In this document: piece by piece, positions 35,155 through 43,494 of the stretch
Numbering within the stretch: the stretch's first letter is position 1
Layout of the letters: each line of letters opens with the position of its first letter
From: UBA7359 sp041689615
GTDB lineage: Bacteria; Pseudomonadota; Gammaproteobacteria; Eutrophobiales; Eutrophobiaceae
DNA length: 59,923 nucleotides
Direction of reading: 5' to 3'
Assembly (NCBI GenBank): GCA_041689615.1
Contig: JBDNFW010000001.1
Location: 1 to 59,923, forward strand
Notes under the pieces: generated by a model
What the model was told of the DNA's origin: nothing
What the model saw: the letters and a program-made list of their open reading frames with translations, nothing else
Databases searched by the model: none
Program-made: the position numbers and the translations under genes

Positions 35155-35497
35155 GCGTGATTATATAAGCATTTATAAAAAAGCCGGCGAATTTAGCACA
35201 AAGCCAGAAGTAAATCTGTAATTCTGCGCTTAGCTATCTCAAATATAGTCAGAATCAGGTTTAATCTTAGCTAAAGTGGGTGTTGGTTTGTGGTTATAAG
35301 ATTGGTTATAAAAAACTAATTAATTGGTTAAATACAACCAATAATCTTAAGTAACCATAGTTTTAAAACAGACAAAAATTATTGTAACATATTGTATTTA
35401 TTGAATAACTATTCTTTTTTTGAAGTTTGGCACAGTCGCTGCAATATATAAACAACACAAAGTGATTAACTAATAATTTAATATGAGGAATACGACA
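35155..35497. promoter_or_regulatory. Divergent purK/pqqA regulatory spacer
   Basis: This is 343 bases without a gene. It holds a perfect inverted repeat ATTGGTT-AAATAC-AACCAAT (35323-35342) and another ATTGGTT half-site at 35301-35307, about 85-130 bases upstream of the sigma-54-like promoter. Such spacing suits an enhancer-binding activator. A/T-rich DNA between them could bend or bind IHF. The activator is unknown. Confidence 0.5.
35427..35443 (+). promoter_or_regulatory. Sigma-54-like promoter of pqqA
   Basis: TTGGCACAGTCGCTGCA has the GG and GC pairs separated by exactly ten bases, as in the TGGCAC-N5-TTGCW consensus, with two mismatches. Transcription would begin near 35453, leaving about 45 bases of leader with GAGGAA seven bases before the ATG. 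A weaker sigma-70 reading (TTGAAG-19-TATATA) is possible. Confidence 0.55.
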
Positions 35498-35572
35498 ATG
35501 AAATGGGAAACTCCTGAATATAACGACATCCGTTTTGGTTTTGAAGTCACAATGTACATCAACAACAAGTAA
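35498..35572 (+). CDS. pqqA: PQQ precursor peptide PqqA
   Basis: The 24-residue peptide begins MKWETPEYNDIRFG and ends FEVTMYINNK. PqqA peptides share a W near the N-terminus and the motif FEVTMY; residues E16 and Y20 are the pair cross-linked by PqqE to form pyrroloquinoline quinone. GAGGAA gives a good ribosome-binding site and a strong terminator follows at 35592. No pqqBCDE gene lies next to it or elsewhere in the window, so it is a stand-alone substrate gene, possibly one of several copies. PQQ serves methanol, lanthanide-alcohol or glucose dehydrogenases in the periplasm. Confidence 0.95.
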   Translation: MKWETPEYNDIRFGFEVTMYINNK

Positions 35573-35591
35573 GACTTCCTTCTCGAAGACT

Positions 35592-35621
35592 AAAAAGGGA
35601 CCGTAAGGTCCCTTTTTTTTT
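35592..35621 (+). terminator. Intrinsic terminator of pqqA
   Basis: AAAAGGGACC-GTAA-GGTCCCTTTT has a tight GTAA tetraloop followed by a run of eight or more Ts, 19 bases after the pqqA stop. pqqA is thus a monocistronic unit. Confidence 0.93.
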
Positions 35622-35640
35622 ATTTACATGGATGTAATGT

Positions 35641-35940
35641 ATATCGGTTTTGCCTCAAGCGCCTACTGTTTGGTGCAGGAGCAAAAAACCGATGATGTAC
35701 AGGATAGTACATCAAGATTCTTGTTCCAGACGCCAACAGTAGGCGCTTGAGGCAAATCTTAAGTACCTGCGTCCATGCAGGCAACGTCGCGGGTGCATGG
35801 ACAAGGATTGTTCCCGACCAATCCTATTGCATTTCCTCCATCCATGGAGGTCATGCACAAGACGCCTACACGGATGTAGGTGGTAGAGTACCAACAGTAG
35901 GCGCTTTAGGCGACGTCAGGAACAAGTTGTCGAGCGATGC
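35641..35940. repeat. Dense repeat block between pqqA and the GGDEF gene
   Basis: A 22-base inverted repeat lies at 35648-35669 and 35735-35756 (core CAAGCGCCTACTGTT), and a third copy of the unit lies at 35891-35914. GATGTAC-AGGATA-GTACATC sits inside the loop (about 35692-35712). CCTCCATCCATGGAGG (about 35836-35851) and the GCCTACACGGATGTAGG hairpin follow. The same unit recurs at 14291. I see no gene. Confidence 0.65.
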
Positions 35941-35950
35941 TACCTAACCT

Positions 35951-37702
35951 TCACATAAGATGTAATTGATCTTCGCTAATACAACGATTGCGCCCGGTTT
36001 CTTTGGCTTTATACAATGCTTTGTCCGCTCTTTTAAATACGGTGTCCAGATTATCCTTGCCCTTAACTTGAGCAAGACCACATGAAATCGTAATGCCTAC
36101 TGTTTTATCACCATACTGAAAACTACATCGTTCAATGCTTTCTCTTAACGTTTCAGCTACGGTTATTGCAGCTGATAGATCTGTCTCTGGCAAAATGAGA
36201 GCAAACTCTTCTCCACCATAGCGACAAAAGTAATCGTTTTTTCTGATTTTTGAAGCGCATTTTTTTGCTATGGTTCGTAAGACAATATCTCCTGCTTTAT
36301 GACCATAAGTATCATTGACGCCTTTAAACTTATCAATATCAACCAGACAAAGAGTCAGTTTACTGTTGTATCGTTGCCAACGTTGGTATTCATCACTAAT
36401 GCGTTCGTCGAACGCCATGCGATTTGGTATGCCCGTTAACGCATCGTTGTATGCTTTGTTTCTTTCTTCCTCGATACACTTTCTAAGTTTTTCAGTTTCA
36501 TCTTCCATGTTGCTGAGACGATCTACTAATTCTTTGTGGTGACTGTCCGATTGTTTTTTGCGGTTTTGTTCAACGTTGATAAATTGATCCATGTTGCTTT
36601 GTAAGGCTTCAATACGTGTATCGATAGTTTTCTTAATATCTTCTATTGTGTCAGCTTCATTTACGCCAGATTGAATTAACTTAATTTGTTTTTCCATTTC
36701 AGAATTAAGCGTGACAGAGGTAGAAAATGTTTCATTTTCCAGCGTTTCTATATCGGCAATTTGCAAGGTGATCTCGTTTAGTTGATTCGTTACCTTTTTC
36801 AAAAAACCTTCAGTCTCATTTAGTTCAGACTGAATTTCCATATAGGCATTACTGATGGTCAGTGCGATACGACGTAATAAATTACCTGTGTTTGCACCCT
36901 CTTCGCGTTGTTCAAGTTGCTGCTTGAGTGTGTCGAGCTTCGCTTGTGACTTTCCAGGAATGGTTATCCAGTCAAGCAAGCTCAGTAAATTTTCTATATT
37001 TAAGTCAGTTTCGACTGAGTCAGCATTTTGTAGAGGTTTTTTGCTACCCTGATTATTAGTTTGAGCATTAATTTTTTCTATACACTGATTAATCGCCTTT
37101 AATTTTTCCTGCTCGTTATTAAGCGCGATTGATTTTTTACATAGTGCCGCAAGTGATGGATCTGTATTTTGGTGATCTGAAAGTTTTCGAAGGAAGACTT
37201 TGAACGTGTCAGGTTTTTGTTTATCTTGAGTTGAGGATTTATTTATATTTGCGATGACTTCGTTAATGGATTTCAGTTGGGAAGCTGGATTAACGGAGTC
37301 ATTTTTTAAATCATTATTAATTTCACGTACTTTGTTTGCATATCGATCAAATTGATCATTGCTGGATAAAAGTTGAACGACATTCGTAATTAATATATTT
37401 GTTCTTGATGAATCTGTATCTTTCTCTTTTTTGTGTTTGAGTATGGATAGAACTAATTCATCTATTTCTTTTTGCGGGATATTGCTGTTGGATTGCTTTA
37501 GTGCTTCTTTGAGATCAAGTAATTTTTTATCGAGAATGTCATTTGAGCCCTGAAATGCAAAAGTTAATCTTAATACTGTTTTTAATATTTCTTGTTGTTG
37601 CTGGCTCCACTCTTTTTCTTTTATGTCGAGTTCTTTCAAAGTCTGGGCATATTGTTTTTTCCAGTCAGTTTCTGAATCAGCATTTTCTTTTTGTGACAAC
37701 AT
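35951..37702 (-). CDS. Coiled-coil GGDEF diguanylate cyclase
   Basis: The 583-residue soluble protein has a long helical, glutamine- and lysine-rich N-terminal part (to about residue 405) with coiled-coil character. A C-terminal GGDEF domain follows: DALTGIPNRMAFDERIS, LVDIDKFKGVNDTYGHKAGD and RYGGEEFALILPETD. The intact GGEEF and an absence of EAL suggest c-di-GMP synthesis; the N-terminal part probably senses or dimerises. No transmembrane span is seen. Confidence 0.93.
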   Translation of the reverse strand: MLSQKENADSETDWKKQYAQTLKELDIKEKEWSQQQQEILKTVLRLTFAFQGSNDILDKKLLDLKEALKQSNSNIPQKEIDELVLSILKHKKEKDTDSSRTNILITNVVQLLSSNDQFDRYANKVREINNDLKNDSVNPASQLKSINEVIANINKSSTQDKQKPDTFKVFLRKLSDHQNTDPSLAALCKKSIALNNEQEKLKAINQCIEKINAQTNNQGSKKPLQNADSVETDLNIENLLSLLDWITIPGKSQAKLDTLKQQLEQREEGANTGNLLRRIALTISNAYMEIQSELNETEGFLKKVTNQLNEITLQIADIETLENETFSTSVTLNSEMEKQIKLIQSGVNEADTIEDIKKTIDTRIEALQSNMDQFINVEQNRKKQSDSHHKELVDRLSNMEDETEKLRKCIEEERNKAYNDALTGIPNRMAFDERISDEYQRWQRYNSKLTLCLVDIDKFKGVNDTYGHKAGDIVLRTIAKKCASKIRKNDYFCRYGGEEFALILPETDLSAAITVAETLRESIERCSFQYGDKTVGITISCGLAQVKGKDNLDTVFKRADKALYKAKETGRNRCISEDQLHLM

Positions 37703-37756
37703 AAATCAGGCGCCCAAGTTGTAATAATCATGGTGCAGGCGCTGCTTAAGAAGTTG

Positions 37757-37787
37757 TTATTCCTGCCAGAATATCTGGCAGGAATAA
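37757..37787. terminator. Strong hairpin after dsbA
   Basis: TTATTCCTGCCAGA-ATA-TCTGGCAGGAATAA is a perfect 14-bp stem with a three-base loop between dsbA and the GGDEF gene. There is no long T tract on either side, so it may act as a terminator, an RNA-stabilising stem or a repeat-type hairpin. Confidence 0.55.
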
Positions 37788-37812
37788 CGAAGGATAAATC
37801 TCTAAGAGTATT

Positions 37813-38436
37813 TTATTCGCTTACAGTGCTTGCTCTCTCTTTATCGACGAGAGAGTCAGTAATCTTTAGCACATTTTCGAAACTACCAGCGGTTGAGCCG
37901 CTAACCATATATTTGCCGTTAACAATAATGGCTGGAACGCCTGTGAGCTTGTAGCGTTGGCCCATGACAAAGGCTTGTTTGGCTTTAGTGTCGATTTCTT
38001 CGGATTCATATATTTTTAAGAATTCTTTCTTATCTACGCCTTGTGCGACAAAGAATTTTTTCATTGCTGCATCATCATGAATCTTTTTCTTTTCCCTGTG
38101 GATGGCGTTGAATAATGGCGTGTGAATCTTGTCTAGAATTCCCATTTTCTCTGCTGTGTAGAATGCTTTGGCATGAGGAATCCAATTTTTATTAAAGATA
38201 CCAGGCATGCGTCTAAAGGTTACATCTTCAGCTATGTTCGGTAACCACTCGTGTAAGTATGGCTCAAAATCATAACAATGTGAGCAGGCATACCAGAATA
38301 CTTCCAGTACCTCGATCTTGTCGCCGGTCTGGGTTGGCTGGGCTGGACTGATCGTGTTGTAGCCCTCTTCTGCATACGCTTGGCTACCAAGCAATAAGAA
38401 TAGTGAAAGTGAGATATAACGAATTATTTTTTTCAT
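37813..38436 (-). CDS. dsbA: Thiol:disulfide interchange protein DsbA
   Basis: This is the periplasmic oxidase of newly exported cysteines. A signal peptide (to AYA, residue 22) precedes a thioredoxin fold with an active site CSHC (FWYACSHCYDF) in place of the E. coli CPHC, and a cis-proline region GVPAIIVNG. DsbB must be elsewhere. It lies next to cytochrome c4, an order common in gammaproteobacteria. Confidence 0.95.
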   Translation of the reverse strand: MKKIIRYISLSLFLLLGSQAYAEEGYNTISPAQPTQTGDKIEVLEVFWYACSHCYDFEPYLHEWLPNIAEDVTFRRMPGIFNKNWIPHAKAFYTAEKMGILDKIHTPLFNAIHREKKKIHDDAAMKKFFVAQGVDKKEFLKIYESEEIDTKAKQAFVMGQRYKLTGVPAIIVNGKYMVSGSTAGSFENVLKITDSLVDKERASTVSE

Positions 38437-38533
38437 GGTTATCCTGATTTTTTATTATTTCCGAATGTTCGGGCTAGCCCTCAAAAAGTTAGACACCCAA
38501 ATTCACATTTTACGTCAAATTAAAGAGATATTT

Positions 38534-39136
38534 TTAGTGTAAACCCTGAATATATTCAGAAACGGCCTCAATTTGTGTGTTGGTCATTGGTCCAGCGATT
38601 GAACGCATTACTTTATTTGCATCGTTACTACGTTCTTCTGATTTGAATGCTTTTAGCTGAAGTATTGTGTAATCGGCATGCTGTCCAGCAATCGCAGGAT
38701 AAAGTGCGCCTGGATTTCCTGCTCCAGCTGGTCCGTGACAGGCCATACAAGCAGGAACACCGGCTTCTGCATCGCCAGCTCGATAGATTTCTTGTCCAGA
38801 CTTAATTAATTCCGGTTTTGCTGCCCCAGGTTTTACCTTTTGACTGGAAAAGTAAGCAGCTAAATCTGCCATGTCCTCTTCGCTAAGCGAGGCAACCATG
38901 GGTGCCATTTGTGCATTAACTCGGTTACCTTCTTTAAAATCTTGAAGTTGTTTGACAGTATAGCCAGCATGTTGCCCAGCCAGTTTTGGCCAAACCGGGT
39001 TTAAACTATTACCATCGGCATTATGACAAGCAGCACAGGTTTGCGAGAGCGCTTTGCCTTTCGCTGGGTCACCAGCATAGCTATATGTCGAAGCCAGCAT
39101 AAATAAGCTGATGATCATTAGATAATATATTTTCAT
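38534..39136 (-). CDS. Diheme cytochrome c4
   Basis: The 200-residue periplasmic protein has a signal peptide ending AYA and two haem sites, CAACH and CMACH, in two similar halves (GKALSQTCAACHNADG and GVPACMACHGPAGAG). Each half has a later methionine (QMAPM, NKVMRS) as axial ligand. c4 donates electrons to cbb3 or other terminal oxidases. It follows dsbA's promoter side. Confidence 0.95.
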   Translation of the reverse strand: MKIYYLMIISLFMLASTYSYAGDPAKGKALSQTCAACHNADGNSLNPVWPKLAGQHAGYTVKQLQDFKEGNRVNAQMAPMVASLSEEDMADLAAYFSSQKVKPGAAKPELIKSGQEIYRAGDAEAGVPACMACHGPAGAGNPGALYPAIAGQHADYTILQLKAFKSEERSNDANKVMRSIAGPMTNTQIEAVSEYIQGLH

Positions 39137-39286
39137 AATTCCAATTCCTTTAGATAATGCTGAGTAGAGACTATAAACTCATAGTATGATTATTTTTCGA
39201 GTTTATGTCCTGTATCTTGTAAGAGTAATTCATAAGACCATAATCTTCAAAAACATAATAATTTATATGCAACATGAATACCTGAA

Positions 39287-39928
39287 ATGGCTGGAGAATC
39301 CGTTATAGATACAGAGCAAAAATTAGTAAATGGTTGGTACAGTCGTCTTGAGTTCAGGTTGGGAGTCGCTTCTATAAAGCAACTTCCTGAAGATATTGGT
39401 TCAGAAGTCGCGTTTTCAGGTCGTTCTAACGTTGGTAAATCAAGCGTTATTAATAAAATAACAAATCGACGCGGTTTGGCAAGAATCAGTAAATCACCAG
39501 GCAGAACCAGAGAACTCAATTATTTTTCTTATGATGAAAATACGCACCTCGTTGATTTGCCCGGATATGGTTATGCCAAGGTTAATGTCGAAATGCGGGA
39601 TGCCTGGGCAAAGCTGCTCGAACGCTATTTACGCGAAAGACAGTCTTTACAGGGCGTTTTTCTGATTATGGATATACGTCATCCTATGGGAAAATTTGAC
39701 CAGTTAATGCTGGATTATTGTCAGTCATGCAGTCTACCAATACATATTCTTTTGAATAAGGCCGATAAATTATCCAAAAACGCCGGAAATAAAATGATGG
39801 CAGAAATTCGCCGAGAATTAGTTAATGTTGATGCGAGTTTACAGTTGTTCTCTGCTTTAAAAGGTACGGGTCTTGATGAAGCCCGCCAAAAATTGGGCGA
39901 TTGGCTGTATTCAGAAGAGAGTAAATAG
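39287..39928 (+). CDS. engB: Ribosome-biogenesis GTPase EngB/YsxC
   Basis: The 213-residue GTPase has G1 GRSNVGKSS, G3 DLPGYGYAK, G4 NKADK and the family's EDIGSEVAFSG lead-in. EngB acts in 50S assembly. It faces away from cytochrome c4; a 28-codon reading frame follows 12 bases after its stop. Confidence 0.96.
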   Translation: MAGESVIDTEQKLVNGWYSRLEFRLGVASIKQLPEDIGSEVAFSGRSNVGKSSVINKITNRRGLARISKSPGRTRELNYFSYDENTHLVDLPGYGYAKVNVEMRDAWAKLLERYLRERQSLQGVFLIMDIRHPMGKFDQLMLDYCQSCSLPIHILLNKADKLSKNAGNKMMAEIRRELVNVDASLQLFSALKGTGLDEARQKLGDWLYSEESK

Positions 39929-39940
39929 AGGACAAAAAAA

Positions 39941-40027
39941 ATGACCCCGGCTGGTTTTTGGAGAAATTTATTAGCATCCGGGGCCAAAGTGTACCGGCTG
40001 GGGATAGCCGGATATTTTTCTGCCTAG
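39941..40027 (+). CDS. Putative 28-aa small ORF after engB, with strong stems
   Basis: ATG at 39941 is preceded by GAGGA at a good spacing (eight bases) and opens MTPAGFWRNLLASGAKVYRL, ending YFSA with TAG. The same DNA contains two GC-rich stems, CCCCGG/CCGGGG (39944-39982) and CCGGCT/AGCCGG (about 39994-40010). It is therefore either a short engB-linked peptide or a structured 3' RNA. Nothing I recognise supports a known family. Confidence 0.3.
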   Translation: MTPAGFWRNLLASGAKVYRLGIAGYFSA

Positions 40028-40433
40028 GGGAAGGAAGGCAAGAAAAAAGTACTACGAAAGGTTAGAACATAAGCACTAGTTGAAGTTCCCCGATTTTAAA
40101 TTTTGTCAATAAAAATTATTGTTTATACACAGCTAATATTTAAGTCATTTTTTGTCTCATTGAAACGACCTAGGTAACCGGCTGAAGACAAACAACAACG
40201 GTGTAACATATTGAATATAATAGATAAATTAGAGGCCGGTTAATTTTTAACAGTTTTGTCACATTTGAGACAACAGCACTCTTTTCGGCCGTCTGTGCGC
40301 ACTTCTTCCACAGAGTTATCCACAGAAAATGTGGATAAGAAATGAAGTTTAAATAGAGCAAATAGTTAACTCTGAAAGCTCGAAATGAAATGAAGAGTTG
40401 TAATGATATTTCAAGAAAGCAAGCACGATTTTG
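40028..40433. other. Gene-free spacer with inverted DnaA-box pair
   Basis: TTATCCACA at 40316-40324 and its reverse TGTGGATAA at 40330-40338 are both perfect DnaA boxes, five bases apart. A partial TCCACAG lies just upstream. The spacer is A/T-rich and separates convergent engB and the M48 protease gene. It could titrate DnaA or belong to a replication-linked site; an origin is not otherwise evident, since dnaA, dnaN or gidA are absent. Confidence 0.55.
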
Positions 40434-41903
40434 CTATTCAACAACCTTTATTAGCTCCCCTTTTTGAGGTTCGCCATCAGGATATTTTGCGTTTAATAAA
40501 CGTAAAAGAGATTCAGCATGGGTTTCTAATGAGGATTGTTTAGCGAGGCTCGAAAAACGTGTCTCATTGCTTGCCTGCATGACTTTTAGCCGTAGAGGTT
40601 TGGCGAGAGCTTTTTCATTTTCTGCAAGTGCATGGAAGCTCTTGGCGGTGTCTACGATAGTTTGATCGTATTTACTTAAATCTTTTGCCGCTTTACTTGT
40701 CCCGGCAATAATATAAGCGCGCTGGCCAAAATAAATCACTGTGAAACGAGTGGGTCGTGCCCCTTCGTTATTACTAATAACAGAGATACCCGTGTGTGCT
40801 TCCAGACCATTGATGTTTAAGCTTGCTTCATTATCCAGGTTATTTAGCCCCATGCGCTGAATCATAAAATTTCTCGGTGAAAGCTTTTTATTAATATCTT
40901 CCGTGCCTATTTGCATGACAGCGCCTCCACCTGGCGCTGTTAATAAAATTCGATCAGGTAGATTTGTGACATTCCATTTTTCAGGAAAAGTCATTGCAAT
41001 ACCAAGTTCCTCATGGAAAAAATTTCGACCACGTAAAATACCTTCCTGTGGGCTATCGCCATAAATAAGTTTATCCATATAAGCCATATAATCTTCATGG
41101 CCGATATAATTTGCTGAAGCTATTTCTTCACTCAAAGTTTGTGCTGTGCCTACGACTTCTTGTAGTCGTGTATCACTGTCTGGATGAGTTGAAAATACAC
41201 CGTGATATATTCTTGGCTCTCTTCCTTCAGACTGCGCAACTTCTTTTTCAAAGACTTCCTGGTTTTTTAGTACTCTAATCACATCAAGCATAGCTGACGG
41301 GTTATAACCAGTACGGGCAAGATATTCTGCGCCGAGTCGATCTGCTTCCAGTTCATGTTCACGTCCGTAACCTCGTAATAAAGCAGCGCCAAAAAGTTGT
41401 GCTAGCTGGTTAGTTGCCTGATTCATGCCGGGGATAAAGATAGATCCCAGCGCAATTCCAAAATTAGTCAGTTGGTTGGCGCTATATTGTTGAACGGAGT
41501 GGCGAGCGGTGACATGACCTACTTCATGCCCCAAAACTGCAGCAAGTTCTGCTTCTGATTTTAAATAGGCCATTAAGCCGCGCGTTATGTAGATATAACC
41601 GCCTGGCAGAGCAAAAGCATTTACTTCTTTACTGTCGAGTACTGTAAAACGATAAACCAAGTCGTTACGATGGCTGTTGAGGGCGACTTTTGTGCCGACA
41701 TTCTGAACATATGTCTGTAAGGCCTGATTTTCGTAAACACTGTATTGTTGTAGTACTTCCTGATTAGTTTTACGACCTAACTCAATCTCATCATTTTCGG
41801 ATAATAGAACCAGATCTTGTTTACCTGATACTGGGTTAACCGCACATGAACTAACAAGAGTGAGAAATAAAAGATAAGCAGGAATTAAATATTTCGTATT
41901 CAT
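40434..41903 (-). CDS. M48 metalloprotease lipoprotein (BepA/YfgC-like)
   Basis: The 489-residue protein has a lipoprotein signal (VSSC at residue 20), a zinc motif HEVGHVTARH and the third-ligand helix EHELEADRLGAEYLA. A C-terminal region of about 230 residues is not a clear TPR domain. This family degrades or assists outer-membrane proteins in the periplasm. Confidence 0.9.
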   Translation of the reverse strand: MNTKYLIPAYLLFLTLVSSCAVNPVSGKQDLVLLSENDEIELGRKTNQEVLQQYSVYENQALQTYVQNVGTKVALNSHRNDLVYRFTVLDSKEVNAFALPGGYIYITRGLMAYLKSEAELAAVLGHEVGHVTARHSVQQYSANQLTNFGIALGSIFIPGMNQATNQLAQLFGAALLRGYGREHELEADRLGAEYLARTGYNPSAMLDVIRVLKNQEVFEKEVAQSEGREPRIYHGVFSTHPDSDTRLQEVVGTAQTLSEEIASANYIGHEDYMAYMDKLIYGDSPQEGILRGRNFFHEELGIAMTFPEKWNVTNLPDRILLTAPGGGAVMQIGTEDINKKLSPRNFMIQRMGLNNLDNEASLNINGLEAHTGISVISNNEGARPTRFTVIYFGQRAYIIAGTSKAAKDLSKYDQTIVDTAKSFHALAENEKALAKPLRLKVMQASNETRFSSLAKQSSLETHAESLLRLLNAKYPDGEPQKGELIKVVE

Positions 41904-41938
41904 AGTTTTTAAGACAGCCTTATAAAAGGTTCGGTTCC

Positions 41939-42745
41939 TCAGTTTAAAATATTTAGATCTAATTTATGCCTGACGCGCATCCGTAATTGTTTTTTATTCT
42001 TGTACAGCCAACCACTTGCCTCAATGGTTTTTCCACGTAAGGATATTAAATCATTTTTATCAAAGTAGTTTAAATCATCTTTATGAATACGTAGAGCAAC
42101 ATTGTTTTCCAGATTGAACCAGATGGATGAACGGCTTTCATTCACTTGCAGTACTTTACCTGAGATAAAATAAAAGCCTTTCTCCGAGCCGGATAAAGAA
42201 GAAACTTTTTGCGTTTTAAAACGCGGTAAAGCCCAAAGACCACGTTTTGCTTCTTTTGCTGTTAACGAAGCTTTGGAATAACAATCTGCCAGAGATAGGT
42301 TCGGTGGAATCCTGAGCGGCATAGCGAGGCCTTTTTCAAGCATCTCGGCCTGAATATTTAATCCATTATTCAGATAAATATGAGCAAGGGTTCGGCCGTG
42401 TCGATCCAAACGTTCTTTTCCGTACAAAAGCTGAACTTGTGGTTGATTGTCGAGTAGTTGAGTCAGTGATTTTCGTGCTTGTTCAGCACCATCTTCTGAG
42501 GATTTTTTATTGTCGTGGCTTAATTCCGGGGTATTAATACCAATTAACCGAATGTGTCGATTATCTAATAATACGACTGTGTCTCCGTCAATAACGTACT
42601 TAATAGAAACCTTTTCGTCGAAGTGGGTGCTTACACAATTTAAGCTTTGATCTGATGTAGCATAGCTATAAGAACAAAAAAGTGAAAAAATCGTAAGCGT
42701 AAAAAAACGCCCTATAAGGACGTTTTGTAGAAATAAATAATTCAA
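41939..42745 (-). CDS. Secreted thermonuclease-family protein with extra C-terminal domain
   Basis: The 268-residue protein has a signal peptide (to SYA, about residue 29) and a staphylococcal-nuclease-type OB fold: VIDGDTVVLLDNRHIRLIGINTPE, ERLDRHGRTLAHIYL and AKRGLWA. The catalytic Arg/Glu/Asp positions seem present. About 75 residues after the nuclease (from KGFYFISGKV) form another beta-rich OB-like domain. It probably acts in the periplasm. Confidence 0.87.
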   Translation of the reverse strand: MNYLFLQNVLIGRFFTLTIFSLFCSYSYATSDQSLNCVSTHFDEKVSIKYVIDGDTVVLLDNRHIRLIGINTPELSHDNKKSSEDGAEQARKSLTQLLDNQPQVQLLYGKERLDRHGRTLAHIYLNNGLNIQAEMLEKGLAMPLRIPPNLSLADCYSKASLTAKEAKRGLWALPRFKTQKVSSLSGSEKGFYFISGKVLQVNESRSSIWFNLENNVALRIHKDDLNYFDKNDLISLRGKTIEASGWLYKNKKQLRMRVRHKLDLNILN

Positions 42746-42752
42746 AATCAGA

Positions 42753-42965
42753 TTATTCTGATGATGACATGCCGTATTTCTTGCGAAATTTGTCTACTCG
42801 ACCCGCAGTATCCAGCATTTTCTGTTTGCCAGTATAAAAAGGATGACATTCAGAGCAAACATCGAGAGAGAGCTCAGCACCATACGTAGAGCGAGTTTTG
42901 AAGGTATTGCCACAGCTACATTGAACTGTCGTTTCTTCATATGTTGGGTGTATATCTGCTTTCAT
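42753..42965 (-). CDS. rpmE: 50S ribosomal protein L31 (zinc form)
   Basis: The 70-residue protein has the L31 hallmarks MKADIHP and CSCGNTFKTRST, plus DVCSECHPFYTG. The cysteines CxC and CxxC form the zinc site, so this is the C+ paralogue, which is usually replaced by a C- form under zinc shortage. Confidence 0.97.
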   Translation of the reverse strand: MKADIHPTYEETTVQCSCGNTFKTRSTYGAELSLDVCSECHPFYTGKQKMLDTAGRVDKFRKKYGMSSSE

Positions 42966-43053
42966 TTTATTTGCTCAAAAAGTCTGCTTGTCAATAAGGG
43001 CGGGGAGTTTATGTCAAAGTAAAGCGTTACGCAATCCCGTAATAAGCCAGAAA

Positions 43054-43425
43054 TCAGCTTTTTTCCCGATCTTGGCTATTGCTCCTGATATCGATAATCG
43101 CTGCTGATTCTTTTGGCTTATCCATCTTTGGGATTTGTTTCGGATCACTTAATTGGCGCATATGGTCGAGCAAACCATCTTTGCCCAATACGTTGTCCCA
43201 CATCATTTGTGATATTTTTAGACAAGATGACATTGGGTTCGTAGAAGTAGAACGTATTTGATCTATTTTCCATTGTAAACCTTGCATACGACGTTTTACT
43301 TCTGGTGATGTACTATCGATCACCTCTTGTACCATCTTCTCACGCTTATCTTCATAGGCGTCGGGATCTTCTTTGGCAAGCCTTGCCCATTCATCAAAGT
43401 CAAATTCAGTATCTATATTCTGCAT
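43054..43425 (-). CDS. DUF3135 family protein
   Basis: The 123-residue protein begins with EFDFDEWARLAKEDPDAYE and matches the small gammaproteobacterial DUF3135 group. The middle part LQWKIDQIRSTSTNPMSSCLKISQMMW is conserved in that family. Function unknown; it lies between rpmE and xthA. Confidence 0.82.
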   Translation of the reverse strand: MQNIDTEFDFDEWARLAKEDPDAYEDKREKMVQEVIDSTSPEVKRRMQGLQWKIDQIRSTSTNPMSSCLKISQMMWDNVLGKDGLLDHMRQLSDPKQIPKMDKPKESAAIIDIRSNSQDREKS

Positions 43426-43494
43426 AGTCGTATGGATTTGGAGTCGTTAACTTGTTGTCGTTAATGAGCAATAAACCTTTAGCCTTTTATAACG

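Noticed and set aside
39943..40045. Possible c-di-GMP or other known riboswitch after engB
   Set aside because: The stems do not match the conserved loops of any riboswitch I know, and it lies downstream of a gene with no gene after it on the same strand.
40316..40338. DnaA-box pair read as a terminator hairpin
   Set aside because: No T run follows on either strand, and the arms are exact DnaA consensus.
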